Assembly (NCBI GenBank): GCA_029851415.1
Contig: CM056742.1
Span: 191,685,344-191,749,343, forward strand
Source of the DNA: Eretmocerus hayati
Lineage: Eukaryota; Arthropoda; Insecta; Hymenoptera; Aphelinidae
DNA: 64,000 nt
Reading direction: 5' to 3'
Part shown: positions 22,797 through 34,695 of the stretch, piece after piece
Position numbering within the stretch: the first letter of the stretch is position 1
Layout: each line of letters begins with the position of its first letter
Translations under genes and position numbers: made by a program
The notes under the pieces: model-generated
Told to the model about the DNA's origin: nothing
Database searches by the model: none
What the model saw: only the letters and a program-made list of their open reading frames with translations

Positions 22797-23459
22797 AGGC
22801 CCGTAATACTCAAAACGCTCGCCCTATTACCGAATTTTGGTCCGGCTGCGCTTTTGAGTTATGAGCCCTCGAAGTGAATATTAGCCCGATTATTTCACCC
22901 TCTACCCCTGATCCTCTCATTGCACCCGCACATCACAAAAATGCTCGGATCACCACGAATTCGACTGCTAGAGGGACTTATCCGGGCTCAAATTGAAACT
23001 CTAATTCTGGGCAACAACCAGCAAATGTCAAAACCTCCGAAATAATCGCGTTAAACCGTCAAAAAACGCCTTACAGCGTTCCCATGGATAAGCATACGGG
23101 CGGGTGGTTGGCGGAGAGGGGAGTCGAGTCGAGGGAGGATCTTCCCTCTCCGCCAACCACCCGCCCGTATATTTATACATGGGGACGGTTTTTTTACGAT
23201 TTAACACAATTATTTCGAAGTTTCGATAAATACTCGTTGTTGCTCCAAATGAAAGCTCCGATTTAAGCCCGGATACGTCTCTCTCGTGGCGATTTGAGCA
23301 TTTTGTGATGTGCCGGTGGGAAGCGCGAGGGGCGGTAAGATCGGGCTACTTTGAGGGCTCATAACTAGCGATCTTCCGGAGGATCGCTACCGATAACTCA
23401 AAAACGCAGCCGGACCAAAATTCGGGAATAGGACGAGCATTTTGAGCATTTACGGGCCT
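22797..23459. repeat. Foldback element with a 40-bp central hairpin
   Basis: The outer arms begin AGGCCCGTAATACTCAAAAC and end on the reverse strand with AGGCCCGTAAATGCTCAAAA. Both then share CGAATTTTGGTCCGG. The centre, 23081-23184, is an almost perfect stem of about 40 bp around GGGCGGGTGGTTGGCGGAGA. Total length is about 663 bp. It lies between the divergent SVOP-like and NACHO genes. Confidence 0.8.
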
Positions 23460-23940
23460 TCCACGAGCATTTTTTGGTCCAATTTGGCGGGCCAGTATCA
23501 CTACAGGGGTGGCATTAGGCCAAGCTTACATTCAGTTATTGTTCACATTCGTCGTCCAAGAAAAACGTTGCGAGCGTGAGCTGACAGCTGAGAGAAGTCT
23601 GCAAGGCATCCCCGCATCCCGCATGTCCTCGCACGGGCACGGGTGCGTATTGTTGGGTGTAGGTTGGGTGTATTTTGGATCGCTATACTGAACTGCCATC
23701 TACATAATACTTGTGTAATGGCTAAAGTCACATCTGCCAGTATGAGCAGAAATATATAGCCAAGTAAAGAGAAGAAGCAGAAGAAGTATTTTGGCATTAT
23801 AGAGAAACCTATGTCGAGTGTGTATACCTATTAGTGGGCACGTTGCCATCAGCATCGTCGGAGAGCATCAGTTGGGACAGAGAGTACAGAGACAGTCGCA
23901 TAGAGATATTCAGGTTTGGTGGACAGTCGTCGGCAGTGCA

Positions 23941-23948
23941 TATATAAG
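23941..23948 (+). promoter_or_regulatory. Candidate TATA box of the NACHO gene
   Basis: TATATAAG lies 278 bp upstream of the NACHO start codon, just before the composition rises to GC-rich sequence at 23970-24225, which would be the 5' untranslated region. Position and sequence fit a core promoter, but no initiator element could be verified. Confidence 0.35.
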
Positions 23949-24225
23949 TAGATGCAGCTAGGTTACAGCTGCCGTGCGGGTGCATTGTGATATCGAGCCA
24001 AAAATCAGAAAATCAGTCGGCCGCCGACAGAGGAGGCCAGTGCCAGTGCGGACCGAGGGTCGCGAGCTCGGGTAGTGCCAGTGAGCTGCGGATGGGTTGG
24101 GGCGAAGGGCGCGTCGGCGGAGCCCGAGCATCATCACCAGAGTCGGTGCCGCGGTGCTGAACCGAGTTCAGCGGCGCCCCGGTTGCCCAGCAGGGCCCTG
24201 AGTACCGGACACGGCCGGCACCACG

Positions 24226-24336
24226 ATGGGCTCGATAGTGCTCAAGTCGCTGTCTGTGCTGCTGGGCATATTTTTCGTGTTCGTCGGCACGATGAAGATC
24301 ACCTCGCATATCAGCAAGGACCTCCACAAGGACCTG
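24226..24336 (+). CDS. NACHO: NACHO / TMEM35 exon 1
   Basis: ATG at 24226 opens 37 codons ending in phase 0 at a GTGAGT donor. The peptide starts MGSIVLKSLSVLLGIFFVFV and continues GTMKITSHISKDLHKDL, matching the N-terminus of the novel acetylcholine receptor chaperone (TMEM35A in vertebrates): a first membrane helix at about residues 5-22, then the conserved G-T-x-K and S-K-D motifs. The exon border is at the same place as the human gene, right before the K/R-x-Y segment. NACHO is a small multi-pass endoplasmic reticulum protein needed for assembly and surface delivery of neuronal nicotinic receptors. The GC-rich leader precedes it, and the SVOP-like gene lies divergently upstream. A frame continuing past the donor to 24417 is intron read-through. 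Confidence 0.92.
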
Positions 24337-26746
24337 GTGAGTTTGCGCCGCCGTTGGGGCGAGAGAGCGCCGCGCGTGGCCCGAGCAGTCCCGAGCGAGA
24401 TTGGCACCGGGTTGTAACCCTCGCTCACCCCCGCGCTTTAGTGGATGAATGGACCGGGGCAGCGATTTAAAAATATCCGTTCTTCCTCAACAAAAGGCCG
24501 TTGGTGCGAAGAGGGAACGTAATTTCAATATTTTTCTTAATAGAGATACTTAATGCGGCCCTTTTATTGCGAAGGTGCTTCTAATTTGGTGCTGAAGTGA
24601 AACAAATCCTTTTTATACAATCAATAAACTCGATCAGATCACCGGCTGAGTTTGTCGCAAAATCCATCAATGAAACAATTGATAAATCACCGGTTGCCTT
24701 GCATATCATAAGCACGCCCATCAGGTTCTGCGACGATCCGACATGCGGCACAATTCTCGTCGTCAGTGCTCCTCATCCCTTCAATCTGCGATGTGTATAA
24801 TAGGCTATTTTGGCTTGATAAGAAACGTCCAAACTCATTTAGCGTGGAAAAAAAGTGTCCCAAAAACATCCAATGGTTGATATGTGTTCGATTCCATGAG
24901 AATTCTTACATCGTTCTATTTACCGAAAGTTTTTGGGAAATTCTCTTCATGCCATAAGATTCTGGGGAATTTCTTTCAAGCCAAAACTCTTGAATATTTC
25001 CTTGTCACTCTTACGTTTTGCAGCATCTACTTCGTATTCTGAGCCAACGAATATTGATGAATTTTCTTGTCACCAGAAAATCTCTGGAAAAGAAGACCAA
25101 TGACAAAAACACTGAAATAACCACACCGTTTCAGTTATCATCTTCTGATGTTACCTATCATCCACACACCTTCTATGATAGTTCAAGATATGTATACCCG
25201 ATTCGCATTCAAGGTGTTCAAGGCGATTCGTCGAGATAACAGTACTTAACGAAAAAAGTGAGATCTTATGGCGGGTTCCAAGCATGGGTGCATGCTCGGG
25301 TACATGGGTTTTAGAACTTTTTCGTCATCTCAAAGGAACATCAGTAATTCTTGTCTTTAATAAAATATAGAATTAGGAAGAATAAGAATGATCAAGATAC
25401 AAAATTATCTAACCTCTTCCCGCCGCATTCGTCCACTTATGTGGACACATCTTTGAATCGGGTTCCCCTAATTCTCTTTGAGTTTGTAGGAAATATACTC
25501 CATGCATTATCTTTCTTGGCCCAAAGTGATAGAAGTTCCATGATTTTGGTGAACATAGTCTCAGAAATAGCGATCCAGTATAGCTAATGATTACGATGGA
25601 TCATCTCACATGATCATATACACTTTAAAAGACTCATCTGTTGACTGTTATAACTCACTGAATTTTGATGATAGGATGAGGATACTTATCGCGTCACGTT
25701 TTTTCATCCGAATTGATGATTTCCCATGAAGTTCATCATAAAATTCTGGATGCTAGTGCCTCATTCGTGTTTGACCTTGAAAAGTTCATGTTGGCGTAAC
25801 TCTCATATGACATGACTTTATCATACCGTGTTTGTGCTCAAAACAATTTTCACGATCTCCACTATAGAATCTAGTTAAAAAACGAAGGTCTTAGAGCACA
25901 GGAAGTTGGTGCGTTAAAGAATTATTACGAATGAGGTTGTTTTTCCAGATGATAGATCGATTTAAAGAAATAGTACTCTCAACGTTGAAGAATGGTTCCC
26001 AGAAATGGGCAGCCTCGGAAACTAGACCGTGGATTTAGATGTGTATGTTTCTGATTACAACTATTCAGTAGCAAAAAGGAAAGTTACTCGCTACTCCACA
26101 TTCGTATTATCTTACTGATTTGGAATATATTTAGTCGAGAATTCATATCTCTGAGCGGTTTGTTCAGGTAAATGGAAAAATACAAATTTTGAGTGTTTTC
26201 ATTAATTTAGCCTCGGTTAAATCTCATACCTGAGGGATACACCTCAAAGAGGCTTTTGAAAGTATGGCGAGACACCCTCTTACAAACTCTAGTTAGTGTT
26301 TTATATCTCAGATATAGTATAGAAATGATGTGCATACTGTGGCAAATCAATGGCGAAGAAAGAACTCATATCCAGAAATGTTTTCAAGCATGGTCGCTCA
26401 TGGTTTTTGGATACAATTAACATTTTGAAACTTCGAGCAACGAACGCGGTGAAATCGAAAATGGGTCTCAAATATGTGATTGAACCTGTCCGAACTTCTT
26501 ATCGCTATGTATTACTGCAAGTGATTGATGGATATCCGTCTCAAGAAGGACATTGGGAATGTCAGGGGCTTTACCACGTCGATATGTTCAACGCTGTGAA
26601 GCTCATAGCTATTCCTGTGTAGCAAGAGAATGTGGAGGGTCCAAAAGATATATTGTAAAATTCCCAGAGTTAGCAGTGGTGTGAAACGTCACAATATATC
26701 GCTTCACATATCTTGGAGTTGTTTCCCGCAACTGTTTCAGAAATAC
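24337..26746 (+). other. NACHO intron 1, first part: no repeat or gene seen
   Basis: The intron runs from 24337 to 51194 (26,858 bp). Its first 2.4 kb shows no recognisable element. A plus-strand frame at 26350-26622 (90 codons) has no domain I can name. Confidence 0.6.
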
Positions 26747-26874
26747 CCCTGGTAGAAATTTACTTCGATGTAACACATTAATAGACATAAAATGGCTATT
26801 TTTGGCCAGTTTTGGGTGAAAATGGCCTTTTTATGGCTAATAATGTGTTACATTAGGATAAATTTCTACCAGGG
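26747..26874. mobile_element. 128-bp MITE, CCCTGGTAGAAATTTA termini
   Basis: Both ends carry CCCTGGTAGAAATTTA as inverted tips, followed by a shared TGTAACACATTA block, with GGCC/AAAATGG phrases in the middle. It is nearly palindromic. Related tips occur at about 34696 and 38147. Confidence 0.8.
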
Positions 26875-27662
26875 ACTGTCCAGCAAATTACCAGCCTTTT
26901 AAAATTGCTCGATTCTCAGGTGTGTGATCCTGGATCTTGACGTGATTTAATGATTAATAGTCAGATTCTCGATCCTGTACCCCAATATCGAAACTTCTGT
27001 CGAGTGTAGTGCGCTTAGCTATGCACACACCAGATTGTATGCAGACCGAACCGAGAAAATGAAATTTAAATCTTATGCTTCCGAGTCAAAGATGAGCAGG
27101 TAGTCCTAACAGAAGAAGCTGTTGTAGAAATTTGCGCAAAAACGGCCAAAGTGTTGACCTCATTCATCAGAAACGGGATATACAAATAGAACACGCATGA
27201 TAACCACTTACATATATTTTGATCGATTCCATGCACGCACTGCATACCAACACTTTCGACGGTGTCCCGTTGTCATAAGAACATAATTTCTGAGAGCGTT
27301 TCTCAGTCGGGACACGAATTCGGTTGACACTTTGCAAATACATAGTCTCTTTCTCGAGCTTTTTCTAGCGGATGATATCAGAAAAGATGAAGCGCTTGAA
27401 TGTTAGGCTCAATAATTTCGGCTATCGTATCGTGGCGCTAAAAGGAGGACTCTTCTCAAAATTTCCGCCAAATCTGTACCAGATGTCAAACACTGCGCTC
27501 GTAAGACTAGCGTCAGGGATCCTTAATTGTTCAAGAGCGACGAAACTTCTTTCAAATCAAAATCGAAGGAGAGAATCACCATCTAGAACCCATTTATGAT
27601 GGGGCTCCTTTTCAAGATATTACTCAAGTGTATTTTCCAAGATTTTTTTCATGTATTATCTA
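26875..27662. other. Intronic, no feature seen
   Basis: Unremarkable AT-rich sequence. A frame at 27372-27599 is not recognisable as a protein family. Confidence 0.45.
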
Positions 27663-28398
27663 CAGGAGTCCCTTGTTATCCGCGGTTACCCGATTTGCGC
27701 CCATCTCTTGCTATCCGCGGGCCGAGTCTTGTTATCCGCGGGCCCATGCCCGTTATTGATATAGAATATATAGTCAGTCGAAGTTTTGAAGTATAGAGGA
27801 CTGTCGAATTCGTCAAAATGAGCGCAGGTTTACACCATCATTTCTGCAGTAATTCTATATATTATGCTCTGGCATTTTTGATCAACCGTGCGTTTTAACG
27901 CAACTGAACCACCGGAAGAGAATCTTCCGCACGATGAACCTGAGCAGTCATTCGACTCCAAGTTGATGATCGAGATCATAGATCTCGTTGTGCGAGCTTC
28001 AGATTTGGCGATGGCTCGTGATCCAGTCATGACTCGGAGTCTGAGCTTCGAGCATTTTCTCGATATGGGTGTGAAGATTTACGAGGAACTCCACAGAGAT
28101 ATTTTGAGACGAGCGAAGCAGTCGAAGATGACAGATTTTTTCGAGAAATAGATTTACTTTTGTATGAATTTTACGAAATTTCGTAATTTTTATCCATTGT
28201 ATATCATCCTTATGTACTATTTTACTCGTCATTTTGTGACAACAATGTTGAATAAATGAAAACCATGCATGCATAGCAATTTTTCTCGTGATTTGCACAG
28301 ATGGTCGAACGTAACCCCCTATTTCCCATAAGACCAAGGTCTTATTATCCGCGGTTCTTCTTCCAAACGTAACCCCCGCAAATAACGAGGGACCTCTG
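27663..28398 (+). mobile_element. pogo/Tigger DNA transposon relic, 736 bp
   Basis: The left tip CAGGAGTCCCTTGTTATCCG and the right tip, on the reverse strand CAGAGGTCCCTCGTTATTTG, are typical Tigger-style ends. Each is flanked by TA. Further GTTATCCGCGG phrases repeat inside both ends. The interior keeps a plus-strand reading frame that looks like the tail of a pogo-family transposase, so this is an internally deleted copy of a once autonomous element. Confidence 0.85.
27888..28151 (+). pseudogene. C-terminal fragment of a pogo/Tigger transposase
   Basis: The 87-codon frame ends KQSKMTDFFEK. A short lysine-rich stretch followed by (I/M)TDFF at the very C-terminus is usual in Tigger and related CENP-B/jerky-type transposases and resembles a PCNA-interacting box. 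An acidic segment (EPPEENLPHDEPEQ) and a helical stretch precede it. The helix-turn-helix and DDE catalytic parts are missing, so it cannot be active. The frame opens without a convincing natural start. Confidence 0.65.
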
Positions 28399-28858
28399 TA
28401 CCAGCCATCGCTGTTCTGGTATTCCATCGATAACTGGGATACTCAGCACTTGACAAAAATTCAATGGAAGTCGCTACTAAAAAAAATGTCATCTCAATAG
28501 GAGCTACACAAAATTGGGCCCATAAATGTATTATTGAATGTAGGCTACTGGACCGAGTAGTGAGAGGTTAATTCAATTGGAATTCTGATCTCTTACACTA
28601 CCGTCTGTTTTGCCTAGGACGTCTCTAAAAATAAGATTTTTCGAAAATAAGACACTTCTATGCCTATGAGAGACCGGATGAAATATAGGCCCTGTCGTGG
28701 ATAAGAAACAAACCCTACTCCCTAAGGAATCCTTCGATATGTATCATCGATCATCTCTTTTTCATAATAGCTGAAAATATAAGGAGTCCCCGGAAAGAAA
28801 ACCTCCGTCGAATGTAAGGAGTTTTATCCAGGCCTAAAAAGCTACGGGACCCGTCTTA
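28399..28858. other. Intronic, no feature seen
   Basis: No repeat structure or exon found between the Tigger relic and the CACTG-tipped element. Confidence 0.45.
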
Positions 28859-30799
28859 CACTGAGAAAATTATTTGCCAGAATTGAATAAATATATTTAA
28901 TCGTAAATGCCTTGTGTAGATTGAAAAAATATTTGTTCTCAGTGAATACAAAATTCTTTTTTCAGATAAATATGTATTCACTGGTGATTTTGTGATCTAT
29001 TCACTCATGAATTAGGCCACAATGAATAAATTGTATTCGATTCGAATACATATTTATTCATAAGTTGTACATTCAGTGAAAGCTGATAATAGAACCGAAT
29101 AATCGAGTTTATTCAAAACAAATATATATAATTGAGTAATAATATGCGACCAAATGATAATTTATTTTATAAACTCGAATTTATATGTGTTCAATTAGCC
29201 AGGACCTCATAAAACACAATTGCACCCATGGGTTCGAATGAATATTTATCTCAAGTCACGAATGGTCTGTTCAATTTGAATGAATAAGTTAACGTTCTCA
29301 TTAAACAGATATTTCAATTGTGAAGACACGATCGTCGTCAATTTCAACAAATATTCATTGAAAACAGATAAGTATCACTTATTTTGAGTGACGTATTTGT
29401 TCAGGATAATCAAATCAAGTTTTTCAAGGAATATAATTTCGAAGGTTAGGAATGATCTCGGATTGAACAAATATTTAATCAGCTCCAACAATTAATTGCC
29501 AAGACTGTTGAGGTGAGTTTACATTCTGGTACAGGATAGTTCCTCGTTTCGAATCTTTCAGTTCAATCAAATCAAGCTTGGTCCGAATGAACAAACTATA
29601 TTCAATATGAATAAATATTTGTCCGTTTGGGCATAGCCGATGAGAACTGATAATCGAGCCTGATGATCAAGCTTATTCGGAACAATCACTTCCATCCATC
29701 ATATCCCTTGATTTGAAAACCTTGGCGTTGCTAAGTCCACGATCTTTGTAACTCCGTGCTTGAATAATGGTTTGATATCACGTATACAAAGAATATATTA
29801 GAATCAAAAGCTGAGGTACCGACATTGAGATAATATCCTTTAAACTTGAGAGATGAGGCAATGAGTTCGATTTTTAGAATGCGCCACTTTGGTGGATCAA
29901 TTTATTGAGAATTGTTAATTTCAAAGAATTGTTTGATGACTGCGAATAAGCTAATGGACGATTTTGATGAGATATTTATTTGGAAAGTTCAAATGTGATT
30001 ACGATCGATTTCCGCTCATAGATGGCGCTTGGAATATTAATCGCCCCAAAATCAGCTTTTTTAAACTGAATTATTGGCTTATAATAGGAATTTCTCGTGT
30101 AAATCGATGAATTTGATATCCTCCTAAACGGAAGATGTGAGTCTTTAGTCTATTATGTCAACTGAACGTATATCTTCATTTCTAAATCGGGTAACAACAC
30201 GTTGATTGATTCCTCGCAAGCGGCTAAGAAGGGCCTCGGTTGATATATAAGGCTCCAAAGCATCTCATGGAACATAGCGAATATGAGTGCGAAGCGATAA
30301 TTATTAGTGAAGTGATAAGTATATTAGCAAATAGTTAAGATATAAGATCCTCTACAGTATTATGATACAAGTGTAAGTGATATAGATTAATAAGAAATGA
30401 AATTAACAATTACTGACAAAGAAGCGTGTCTGAATAAATATTTATCCACACCAGATAAGCCGCAATTGTGCTATACTTTTGCTATTTTTTGGAAATTATT
30501 ATTCCAGACTTGAAACTGATTTTTGATTCTTATTGAATATCGACCTGGCTCAAAGTAATATTTATCAAACTTGAATAATATTTCTTCAATGACATCCACA
30601 GTATCGTTCACATTAATGGCCCGTGTATAAGCATCTTTTTATTTTGATCAAATGTACGCTCAGAATGCAAAAATATTTATCCATTCTGATAAAATACGTT
30701 TATCCATTCTAGAAAAATAACAGTAAAGGATAATATACATGCGCGTGTATTCAATCTGAATATATTTTTTTTCAGAATGGCCAAATAATTTTCTCAGTG
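28859..30799. mobile_element. 1.94-kb non-autonomous element with CACTGAGAAAA termini
   Basis: The tips CACTGAGAAAATTATTTGCC and, on the reverse strand, CACTGAGAAAATTATTTGGC are inverted copies flanked by TA. The subterminal few hundred bases at both ends are dense in GAATAAATATTTATTC-like phrases in both orientations. The middle, about 29700-30400, is less repetitive. No transposase frame remains. Shorter elements with similar tips are at 2994-3167 and 57446-57809. Confidence 0.8.
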
Positions 30800-30939
30800 T
30801 ATGATAGGCAAAACACGGTGTGGCGTTTCTCGTATTGTGGAATCGCGGAAGGATGCTTACTCATCTGGACTTCGAGAAACGACTCCCACTGCAACTTTTC
30901 GTTCTTTGGCAATGAAGTTTTTATGTCTGCTGGTTGAAT

Positions 30940-31043
30940 GGACTAGTTGAATTTTCAACCAAATTGGTTGAATTCTCAATCAAAAAGTTGAATTTCTCAT
31001 TCAACCAGTTGGTTGAAGTTTTTCGAAAAAATATTTTACAGTG
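30940..31043. mobile_element. Truncated copy of the 2994-3167 MITE
   Basis: Reads 'ctagttgaattttcaacca', then 'ggttgaagtttttcgaaaaa', ending TTTTACAGTG, in line with the right part of the 2994-3167 copy. The left tip is absent. Confidence 0.7.
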
Positions 31044-31044
31044 T

Positions 31045-33110
31045 AGGAAATGCGATTTTTTGTATTTTTGATCGATTTCTCATCGGTATAGAATCCGATA
31101 AAAGAAACTATTCATGACACATATTTCGACGTAAAATGAGCTGAACTTTACGGAAAAAAATACTCTCAGATCCGTTAAAGGTGATCATAACCTCGAAAAA
31201 GTGGTTTCTTCCAGAAAACCCCAGTTTTCAAGCCATATGCCCTATTTCATCTCAAATTTGACATTTTTATCGGATTTTTCGTCAAATTTTACATCGAACC
31301 CTGTTTCCCACTAATTGGGCTGAGGATGCGTTTGGCTACCGTGATAATAACATTAGTGGCAAGATCGTAAAAATAGCGCCAAATCGTTCGTTTCGGGAGG
31401 AACACTTATCTCACCGGACACCAAAATATTGGGTCAGAAGTAGCGCATTGACCAAACAATGACTCTATTGTGTATTTATTGCCATAGAAACTGAATATGG
31501 AACAAGTTTTGCACCTAGACATCAGGAATTTTTTCAAATCGCGAAAGAGTGAGCTTCTAAAAAACTGCGTTTTCAGCGTTTTTTGCTGATTCTGAAGACA
31601 CATGATTTTTTGTATCCGAACTATGATTTCTCATGTATTTTGATCTGCTGAATACGATGTCAGTAGTTTCAGAAAGCCAGCATGCGTTCGGAATAAAGGA
31701 CAAGTTGATTTTTTTTATGGACAAGCTCGCAATAATTCCCAAAGTGTTCACGAAATTGATCAGGAACATCCTTCTGAATCTCATGAGAGCGCATTCTATT
31801 TATATTTGTACATACAGTGAGGGGAACATGTTCGCAATAAAAAAAGATGAGTCGAATATACGTGTATATTCACGAAAATAATATTTCGATTCATTCTTGA
31901 GGTGAGCTCAAGCTTTCTAATAATTAGTCAAATTTGCAGTTTCTCAATCTCATATGCTTCTGAGTTCATATAGATAGCCGTTTGCAACCAGCCCAAGATG
32001 GTACATCTAATGCTGGATGTTATTATTCACTTGCCTCCGGAATAGAATTATTGGAGTGCCCGCTTGAGCTTAGGGTAAGAAACGATGTGACTACTTAGGT
32101 TGGTTACGTCTCTATCGTATGTCAAAGTATTTTCTCTTACTCGACCAAAGTATCGGTCTCTGGGATTTCTTATATCGTATCCTAGCTTCAGAATAACACG
32201 ATTTTGGTAATTTTAGTGGCTTCTTGGTACAAGTACTCGAGCTTTGATTAATTAATACAAGAAGGTTTGAACTTACCTTAGGAATGGATCAGAATATTCT
32301 TTTCGGAATTGTACATGTATATTCGACTCATCTATTTTTAGGCTATTGCAAATATTTTCCCCTTACTGTATTATGTACAAATACGAAGAGAATGCGTTCT
32401 CGTGAGATTTAAAAAGGTGTTTCTGATCGATTTCGGGAGTACTTCCAGATTTATTGCGAACTTCTCCAAACTCTCCTGATAGGGACTCAAAAAATCAGCT
32501 TGTCAATCTTTCCGAACTCATGCCAACTCTTTGGAAATACTGCCATCATGTTCAGCAAGTCAAAGTACATGAAAAATCATAGTTGGAGTACGCTCGAAGC
32601 CCGCCACGAGGTTGCACAAAAAATCATTTGTCTTCAACATCAGCAAAAAACGCTGAAAATGCAGTTTTTTAGAAGCTCAGTCTTGCGCGATTTGGAAAAA
32701 TTCCTGATGTCTAGGTGCAAAACCTGTTCCATATTCAGTTTCTACGGCAATAAATACACAATAGAGTCATCAGGAACGAACAATTTGGCGCCATTTTTAC
32801 AATCTTGCCACTAATGTTATTATCATGGTTGCCAAACCCATCCTCAGCCCAATTTTCGGAAAACGGGTTCCGACGTAAAATTTGACGGAAAATTCGATAA
32901 AAATGTCAAATTTGAGATGAAATAGGGCCTCTGGCTTGAAAACTGGGTTTTTCTGGAAGAAACCACTTTTTCGAGGTTATGATCACCTTTAACGGATCTG
33001 AGAGTATTTTTTCCCGTAAAATTCAGCTCATTTCACATCGAAATATGTGCCATGAATAGTTTTCTTATCTGATTCTATAGCGATGAGAAATCGATCAAAA
33101 ATACGAAAAA
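31045..33110. repeat. 2.1-kb palindromic foldback element
   Basis: The left arm 31045-31890 and the right arm about 32290-33110 are inverted copies. Shared blocks include CTCAGATCCGTTAAAGGTGA and AACCTCGAAAAAGTGGTTTC. The middle, about 31890-32284, has its own inverted tips (TTGAGGTGAGCTCAAGC against the reverse of GGTTTGAACTTACCTTAGG). A copy of this centre with its immediate flanks lies at 38480-39050, so centre and arms belong to one family. Reading frames inside are short and mirror each other. Confidence 0.8.
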
Positions 33111-33249
33111 TCGAAATTCCTACGAATTTTAAAAACGAAAATAGGGTGACAAACTCGCGCGGATGACTTCCGGGACCTAAGAACTGTGCTTTACATCTTA
33201 TTCCATCATATATCACAACATGTAACACAAGTTACAGAAAAAGAATGAC

Positions 33250-34160
33250 TCATATGATGAGTAAAGATAGAAAGCACAGTTATTAGGCCCCGAAAGCCAT
33301 CCGTGCGAGTTCGGCGCCCTATTTTCGTTTTTAAAATTCGTAAAAAATTAGATTTTTCAACATTTTGATATGCTCCTCACCAGTATAGAACCCGATAAAA
33401 AAATTATCCAAGACTCATAGTTCGACGTGAAAAAGCTGAATTTCACGGAAAAAATATACTCTCAGATCCGTTACGGGTGAACATGGCCTCAAAAAATTGT
33501 TTCCTTTCAGAAAAACCCGGCTTTTGAGTCTGAAGCCCGATTTTATCTCAAACCTGTCATTTTTATCGGATTCCTCGTCAAATTCTACGTCGACAATCGT
33601 TCCGTAGGAACTGCGCTGAGGATGAGTTTGGCCACCGTAATATCAACTCGTGTGAGAGAACCGTAAAGTGTTTAAAATTGATCGCATACGCCGATCTTTG
33701 CCCAACAATGACCTTTATGTGCAATTTCCGACGGAGAAATCGAATCCGAAACCAGTTTTGCACCTAAACATCAGAAATTGTCCTGAATCGCGAAACACTG
33801 AGCTTCTGAAAAACTGCGTTTTTTTTGCTGATTTTGCAAATACACGATTTTGATGGTGCAACCTTGTAGGGGTCTTAGAGCGTACCCGAGTTATGGTTTT
33901 TCGTGTTTTGACCTGCTGAACACGATAACAGTAGTTTCAGAGGGCTAGCATGCGCTCCAATTCAAGGACAAGCTGATTTTTCTGAGTTGCTATCAAGAGA
34001 TTTTGGACGATTAAAGAGCTCACGGGGTAGATCAGAAACACCCTTTCCGACCTCACGAGAGCTCATTCTTTTTGTGTTTGTACGTTCAGTGAGGGGAAAA
34101 TGTTTGCAATCGCCTAAAAGTAGATGAGTCGAATATGAGCATTTCTCTGGAATTTTTACA
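33250..34160. repeat. Third arm copy, continuing the alternating array
   Basis: This is a direct copy of the 31045-31880 arm, for example CTCAGATCCGTTACGGGTGA at about 33461. It is separated from the inverted middle copy by a short axis near 33235, where 'aaagcacagtt' mirrors 'aactgtgcttt'. The three copies therefore run plus, minus, plus. Confidence 0.75.
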
Positions 34161-34695
34161 CCTGCTGGAATACAGATACGAATAATGATATGAGAGACCA
34201 GTCGAATCTATCGGTCCCGATCGAAGTGAAAATATCATTATCCAAGTCATGAAATGAGATATCTTTGATTCCTGTATGATTAGAAGCAGGTTGGTTAATT
34301 CTAGCTCATTCGAAGTGAGAGAATGTGGAGAAAATCCTGTGGAAATACTTGGTACTCTCGCACAGTCTTACGGATATTCTCGCGTTGCCACGCAACTTTT
34401 CGGGTTGATTCCAGCTATATTTTGTGGATAATATATTGAAGAAAGATGGCCCAGGAGCGTGATAGCGTGTTACTAATTCAGCCAAAATTTCACGACTTGA
34501 AAAATTGGAAATAAAAAATCAATCGTGTCTCGTCAACTCAAAGATGATTACGCATGATTACGCCAAGCTCATGTCGTGACTCTGAATGCAGCTTTCGAAA
34601 CGCATATCTAAAGTAGATGCGATTTCGGAGATTTTGTGACACGGCTCGTGTTTGTGCGATTTTACACGACCGCTCTGACGTAATATGAAAAAAAC
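34161..34695. other. Intronic, no feature seen
   Basis: No exon or repeat that I can support. A TGATTACGC phrase repeats in tandem near 34545-34562. Confidence 0.4.

Noticed and set aside
24075..24470. A 131-codon plus-strand frame and minus-strand frames around NACHO exon 1
   Set aside because: They run in other frames across the GC-rich leader, exon 1 and the donor site; no homology, whereas the NACHO frame is conserved.
28859..30799. A CACTA-superfamily (En/Spm) element
   Set aside because: The tips read CACTG, not CACTA, and the flanks suggest a 2-bp, not a 3-bp, duplication.
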